Of a stretch of 17,716 nt of DNA, positions 13,769 to 17,716 are shown in pieces. This DNA is from Christensenella sp. UBA767 (lineage in GTDB: Bacteria > Bacillota > Clostridia > Christensenellales > CAG-917), in assembly GCA_002297185.1 (NCBI GenBank), contig DBJV01000037.1:1172-18887 (forward strand), read 5' to 3'. The notes beneath the pieces are model-generated. The model was not told where the DNA came from. It worked only from the letters and a program-made list of their open reading frames with translations, and searched no databases. The position numbers and the translations under genes are program-made. Position 1 is the stretch's first letter; each line of letters begins with the position of its first letter.

Positions 13769-14776
13769 ATGTTTAAATATATCGTCAAAAGAATACTCAT
13801 TTCTATAATAATCCTTATAGGCGTGTCCATCATCATTTATACGATGGTCAGATTGATGCCAAACGATTACGTGGATTTGAAGTATTCTCAACAACTTCAA
13901 GCCGGAACGGTCACTCAGGAGGACATCGCCAGATTCAAGGAATTGTACGGAATAGGCGATTCGTCTTTCGAGGGCATAATGGGCGGATATTTCAAGTGGC
14001 TCGGCAATATGTGTAAGGGCGACTTGGGCGTATCGTTTAAGTACGAAAAGCCTGTTGGACAAGTCATAAGCGAAAACATGTGGATTTCGTTTGCGATTGC
14101 GTTTATTGCGACGATTTTGCAATTTTTGATTGCAATTCCGCTCGGTATCACAAGCGCAACGCATCAATATTCCGCTCGCGACTACATAACAACGGTGCTT
14201 ACCATGATAGGCATTTCCTTGCCGACGTACTTCTTTGCGGCAATCGCAATCAAGATTTTCTCCGTCGATCTCGGGATTTTGCCTCCTAACGGACTTATCA
14301 ATGCAAGCATGGACTACGCCAGCGATTTTGCAGGTCAAATGGCAAAATTCGGCGACATGTTGCAACACATGATATTGCCTATTTTCGTCAGCGTGTTCCT
14401 GTCCATCGGCGGTCTTATGAGATACACCAGAACCAACACTTTGGAAGTACTCAACGCAGACTACATAAGAACTGCAAGAGCCAAGGGTTTGTCTGAAAAA
14501 ACGGTAATCTACAAGCACGCTTTTAGAAATACGCTCATTCCGCTCGCAACTTTGCTTGCGGGAATTTTGCCGTCTTTGTTCGGCGGTATGATGATCACCG
14601 AGCAAGTGTTCGGCATCGACGGTATCGGCCGTCTTGCGTATCAGGCTTTGAAGGAAGGCGATATCCCGTTCGTTATGGGATACAACATGTTCCTTGCAGT
14701 TTTGACGGTTATCGGCACGCTGTTGTCCGATATCATGTACTCAATCGTTGACCCGCGCGTCAAACTCAGCAAATAG
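13769..14776 (+). CDS. oppB: Opp/Dpp-type ABC importer permease, OppB/DppB position
   Basis: One of two membrane subunits forming the translocation path, 335 residues from this start. The N-terminus MFKYIVKRILISIIILIGVS is typical. About six membrane helices lie near 9-29, 105-128, 140-165, 200-218, 255-280 and 303-325. The EAA coupling loop that docks on the ATPase is at about 230-260 (ADYIRTARAKG, then HAFRN). GGMMITEQVFGIDGIGRL (272-289) is a family landmark. The start is uncertain: an in-frame ATG at 13751 would add six residues but lies in a hairpin, and neither ATG has a good Shine-Dalgarno. Ten bases separate the stop from the next gene. Opp versus Dpp cannot be decided, so the symbol only marks the position in the complex. 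Confidence 0.93.
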   Translation: MFKYIVKRILISIIILIGVSIIIYTMVRLMPNDYVDLKYSQQLQAGTVTQEDIARFKELYGIGDSSFEGIMGGYFKWLGNMCKGDLGVSFKYEKPVGQVISENMWISFAIAFIATILQFLIAIPLGITSATHQYSARDYITTVLTMIGISLPTYFFAAIAIKIFSVDLGILPPNGLINASMDYASDFAGQMAKFGDMLQHMILPIFVSVFLSIGGLMRYTRTNTLEVLNADYIRTARAKGLSEKTVIYKHAFRNTLIPLATLLAGILPSLFGGMMITEQVFGIDGIGRLAYQALKEGDIPFVMGYNMFLAVLTVIGTLLSDIMYSIVDPRVKLSK

Positions 14777-14786
14777 TAGGTGAATT

Positions 14787-15935
14787 ATGGAAGAAAAAGA
14801 TTTGAAAAACATAAACATCGATGACTCTGACGCACAGGACGTGACCGCTCTTAAAGAAGAGCAAACCGCAGTCGTCGAAAACACGGCGGAAGTAGCAGAA
14901 AACGTCACCGAAAACGACGAGGCACAAGAAAAAGACGGCGGCGCAAAGGTCGAATACGTCTATAAAGAAATGAGTCCTTTGAGAATGGTTGGAAGAAGAT
15001 TCTTCCGCTCAAAACTCTCAATCGTAGGACTCGTAATGATAGTATTCCTTATTCTGTTCTCATTCCTCGGTCCCGTGATTTATGACAAGTGGGGCGAAGA
15101 AACGGTTGACAGAACGGAAGTCGTCAGCACGATCAGAAACTCATACAACAAGGTCAAGGCAAACGGCGAAACGATCACTATTAAGGAAGTGTTGCAACAC
15201 AAATCCGAAATCAACTCTTACGCAGATCCGTCAAAAGACCACCTTCTCGGCACGGACGACAAGGGTATGGACGTCTTTGTAAGACTTATGTACGGCGGAC
15301 GTATCTCGCTGACAATCGGCTTTATCGTCGTAATACTCGAGACGATAATCGGTATAATCCTCGGCGGTCTGGCAGGTTATTTCGGCGGCTGGGTCGATCA
15401 GTTGATTATGCGTATAGTGGATATATTCACGTGCGTGCCTACGTTGCCTATTTTGCTTATCGCCTCGGCGATGATCGATTCGTGGCAAGTGGATGCGGAT
15501 ACGAGAATTTATCTGTTGATGGCAATCATTACCATATTCAGTTGGAGCGGCGTCGCACGTCTCGTAAGAGGACAGATTTTGTCTTTGAGAGAGCAAGAAT
15601 ACATCACGGCAACGGAAGTTATGGGCTTGCCGACGTGGCGAAAGATTTTCGTACACTTGATACCAAACGTTATGCCTCAACTTATCGTTTCCATGACGCT
15701 TGGACTTGGCAGCGTTATCTTGTACGAATCGACGTTGAGTTTCTTGGGACTCGGCGTTCAATTGCCTAAGGCTGCATGGGGTACGATGATTGCAACGTCC
15801 AACGATCCGCAGGTATTGAGTTACCATATGAACATGTGGTTGCCGGCAGGTATCATGATCGTTATCGCGGTATTGGGCTTTAACTTCGTGGGCGACGGTT
15901 TGCGCGACGCGATGGATCCTAAGGCTAAAAAGTAA
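14787..15935 (+). CDS. oppC: Opp/Dpp-type ABC importer permease, OppC/DppC position, with acidic N-terminal tail
   Basis: The second membrane subunit, 382 residues. The OppC N-terminal region is recognisable from about residue 62 (MSPLRMVGRRFFRSKLSIVG), followed by HLLGTDDKGMDVFVRLMYGG (152-171), the helices and the EAA loop EYITATEVMGLPTWRKIF (271-288). SFLGLGVQLPKAAWGTMI is a family landmark. Residues 1-60 are an extra cytoplasmic tail with 18 acidic and 6 basic residues, not part of the core family. The large loop after the first helix (about 98-150) faces outside. A GTAGGTG lies shortly before the ATG. The next gene, coding an ATPase, follows within 16 bases. Confidence 0.94.
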   Translation: MEEKDLKNINIDDSDAQDVTALKEEQTAVVENTAEVAENVTENDEAQEKDGGAKVEYVYKEMSPLRMVGRRFFRSKLSIVGLVMIVFLILFSFLGPVIYDKWGEETVDRTEVVSTIRNSYNKVKANGETITIKEVLQHKSEINSYADPSKDHLLGTDDKGMDVFVRLMYGGRISLTIGFIVVILETIIGIILGGLAGYFGGWVDQLIMRIVDIFTCVPTLPILLIASAMIDSWQVDADTRIYLLMAIITIFSWSGVARLVRGQILSLREQEYITATEVMGLPTWRKIFVHLIPNVMPQLIVSMTLGLGSVILYESTLSFLGLGVQLPKAAWGTMIATSNDPQVLSYHMNMWLPAGIMIVIAVLGFNFVGDGLRDAMDPKAKK

Positions 15936-15950
15936 GTGACAGGTGGTTTT

Positions 15951-17135
15951 ATGAAGATAGAAAGAAAGAAAAAAGCATCGAATTATCTGTCAATACGCGA
16001 CAGCAGAAAAATAATCAGATACAACATCAAAAAGATGAGGTATTACGAGGCGCAAAAGCGTAAAAAACGCGATAAGAGCGAATATACGACCACAATGCGC
16101 GACGAAAACAACCTCATCGAGATAGAAAATCTCAAAACTTGTTTCTTTACGGACACGGGTACGGTTATGTCTGTAAACGGCGTATCTTTCGAGATACCCA
16201 AGAACAAAATCGTTGGCGTCGTGGGCGAGTCGGGTTGCGGCAAGAGCGTAACGTCGCTTTCCATTATGCAACTCGTGCAAGCGCCGCAAGGACAAGTGGT
16301 TGACGGTCAAATAAGATTCAACTCCGACGAACTCGGCTATGACGAAGAGGGCAGAAAGATTGCCTACGATATCGCAAAAATGCCGACCAAGGAGATGTAC
16401 AAGGTGCGCGGAAAAGACATCACTATGATTTTCCAAGAGCCGATGACCTCGCTCAACCCCGTCTTTACGATAGGATTCCAGCTTGACGAAGTGTCCTTCA
16501 CGCACAATCCGTCCATAAGCAAACAAGACGCAAAAGCGGTGAGTATCGAGATGCTCAAAAAAGTCGGCATCGCGATGCCCGAAAGAGTGTATGCCTCGTA
16601 TCCGCACGAGTTGTCAGGCGGTATGCGCCAAAGAGTTATGATTGCAATGGCTCTCGTAGGCGACCCCAAACTCATTATTGCGGACGAGCCGACCACGGCG
16701 CTCGACGTCACAATTCAAGCGCAAATCCTCGAACTTTTGAAGGACTTGCAACGCAAAGAGGGATGCTCCATTATGCTTATCACGCACGACCTCGGCGTTA
16801 TTGCGGAAATGGCGGACGAAGTGGTTGTTATGTACGCAGGCAGGGTGATCGAAAAAGGCACGGCAAGCGAAATCTTCCACGACCCCAAACACCCCTACAC
16901 GATAGGACTTCAAAAGAGCAAACCGCTCATCACGTCCCCGTCAAACGAGCCGCTTTACTCCATTCCGGGACAAGTCCCGAGCCCGATAAATTTGCCGAAT
17001 ACCTGCTATTTCAAGAACAGGTGCGCAAAGTGTATCGGCGCGTGCGAAGGCGAATATCCGCCCGAAATCAAAATCAGCGACACTCACTACGTGTCCTGCT
17101 ATCTGTATCAACAAAAGGAGGGCGATGAACAATGA
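15951..17135 (+). CDS. oppD: Opp/Dpp-type ABC importer ATPase, OppD/DppD position, with basic N-terminal extension
   Basis: A nucleotide-binding subunit of 394 residues. Walker A is GESGCGKS (92-99), the Q-loop glutamine Q162 in IFQEPMTSLNP, the signature LSGGMRQ (221-227), Walker B LIIADEP (241-247) and the switch histidine H279. The C-terminal oligopeptide-type region has cysteines C352, C358, C361, C365 and C383, matching the family's 4Fe-4S-binding tail. I chose ATG 15951 because AGGTGG (15941-15946) precedes it. A GTG at 15936 directly abuts the oppC stop and is less likely. Relatives normally begin near residue 50 (MRDENNLIEIENLK). The first 50 residues are extra, with 19 basic and 5 acidic residues. 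The stop overlaps the next start (ATGA at 17132-17135). Confidence 0.94.
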   Translation: MKIERKKKASNYLSIRDSRKIIRYNIKKMRYYEAQKRKKRDKSEYTTTMRDENNLIEIENLKTCFFTDTGTVMSVNGVSFEIPKNKIVGVVGESGCGKSVTSLSIMQLVQAPQGQVVDGQIRFNSDELGYDEEGRKIAYDIAKMPTKEMYKVRGKDITMIFQEPMTSLNPVFTIGFQLDEVSFTHNPSISKQDAKAVSIEMLKKVGIAMPERVYASYPHELSGGMRQRVMIAMALVGDPKLIIADEPTTALDVTIQAQILELLKDLQRKEGCSIMLITHDLGVIAEMADEVVVMYAGRVIEKGTASEIFHDPKHPYTIGLQKSKPLITSPSNEPLYSIPGQVPSPINLPNTCYFKNRCAKCIGACEGEYPPEIKISDTHYVSCYLYQQKEGDEQ

Positions 17136-17716
17136 GCGATATCGAAAAGAACGAATTGCTTGAAAACGTCGAAAACGCAGAAAACGCAAACGTCGAAAGC
17201 GTTGACGAGGCAAGCGAGCAAGCCCTTCAAGACACACAAGACAAAAAAGACGACATCATTTTGGAAGTTGACGATTTGCAAAAGCACTTTGTGCTTTCAC
17301 GCACTTTGCTTGGCAAACCGACGTCAACTCTCAAAGCGGTGGATCACGTCAGTTTCAAACTTAAAAGAGGCACGACTATCGGTATCGTCGGCGAGTCCGG
17401 TTGCGGAAAAACCACGATGGGCAGAACCATTCTCAAACTGTACGATATCGACGGCGGAAAAGTGTACTACAACGGCGAGGATATCACGAATATCTCCAAA
17501 AAGAAGATGCGCTCATTGAGAACGTCAATGCAGTTGATATTCCAAGACCCGTATTCCAGTTTGCCGCCCAGAATGACTATCGGCAGCATCATTTCCGAGG
17601 CTGTGAAAGTGCATAAAATCGTGCCGAAAGAAGAGGTTTCCTCGTACGTGCGCGACATAATGAAGAAGTGCGGATTGCAAGAGCAATATTACGATCGTTA
17701 TCCGCACGAGTTCTCC
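17132..17716 (+). CDS. oppF: Opp/Dpp-type ABC importer ATPase, OppF/DppF position, cut by window edge
   Basis: The second ATPase, translated here as 195 residues with no stop before the edge. After an acidic tail (residues 1-41: 14 acidic, 3 basic), the domain starts at ILEVDDLQKHF. Walker A is GESGCGKT (87-94) and the Q-loop is IFQDPYSSLPPRMTIG (136-151, Q138). The sequence ends at RYPHEFS, just before the expected signature motif. FQDPYSSLNPRM is the common form, so P145 in place of Asn is unusual. AGGAGGG (17116-17122) gives a strong start nine bases upstream, and translation is coupled to oppD by a 4-base overlap. Family members are about 320-350 residues, so about half is present. Confidence 0.93.
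   Translation, partial: MSDIEKNELLENVENAENANVESVDEASEQALQDTQDKKDDIILEVDDLQKHFVLSRTLLGKPTSTLKAVDHVSFKLKRGTTIGIVGESGCGKTTMGRTILKLYDIDGGKVYYNGEDITNISKKKMRSLRTSMQLIFQDPYSSLPPRMTIGSIISEAVKVHKIVPKEEVSSYVRDIMKKCGLQEQYYDRYPHEFS

Noticed and set aside
12760..14605. Two minus-strand frames of about 300 residues over the binding protein and oppB
   Set aside because: They are antisense shadows of genes with clear family motifs, with no motifs of their own.

Overview
The window reads as a chromosomal segment of a low-to-mid GC, monoderm Clostridia-like Firmicute, probably an uncultured gut lineage. The evidence is strong purine-rich Shine-Dalgarno sites, textbook TTGACA/TATTAT promoters, an rplM-rpsI pair behind a Firmicutes-type leader, an EFR1-type flavodoxin/ferredoxin, lipoproteins with lipoboxes, and an InlB-type repeat protein. 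The family or genus cannot be fixed from the sequence alone. No transposase, integrase, CRISPR array, tRNA or rRNA was found.

Layout. (1) 1-789, minus strand: the N-terminal two thirds of a ClC chloride channel/exchanger, cut by the window edge. (2) 981-3101: a cytoplasmic GH31 glycosidase, divergent from ClC, whose promoter has a perfect 20-bp palindrome over its -10 box. (3) 3168-4241: the rplM-rpsI operon, with a structured leader whose apical loop can pair with the rplM Shine-Dalgarno, and a textbook terminator. (4) 4242-4756: a gene-less stretch with three degenerate repeats that are inverted look-alikes of the rpsI 3' end, a second strong terminator, three tandem 11-bp repeats and a promoter. 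(5) 4757-9094: a probable four-gene operon of an SDR dehydrogenase fused to a zinc ribbon, an EFR1 flavodoxin-ferredoxin, an OmpR-type response regulator and an unusual histidine kinase. It closes with a structured 3' region and terminator at 9214-9245. (6) 9246-9791: AT-rich spacer ending in a strong promoter. (7) 9792 to the right edge: a peptide-type ABC transporter operon, made of an InlB/beta-helix lipoprotein, an oversized family 5 solute-binding lipoprotein, two permeases and two ATPases. The last ATPase is cut by the edge.

How the genes work together. The Opp/Dpp-type operon is a complete importer: lipoproteins outside, OppB/OppC in the membrane, OppD/OppF powering uptake. Its OppC and OppF carry acidic N-terminal tails while OppD carries a strongly basic one. 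The SDR/EFR1/two-component operon looks like a redox module made with its own regulator. The 11-bp direct repeats upstream are the kind of site OmpR-family regulators bind, so autoregulation is plausible but unproven. Two partial genes, ClC and OppF, run off the edges and were translated by hand.
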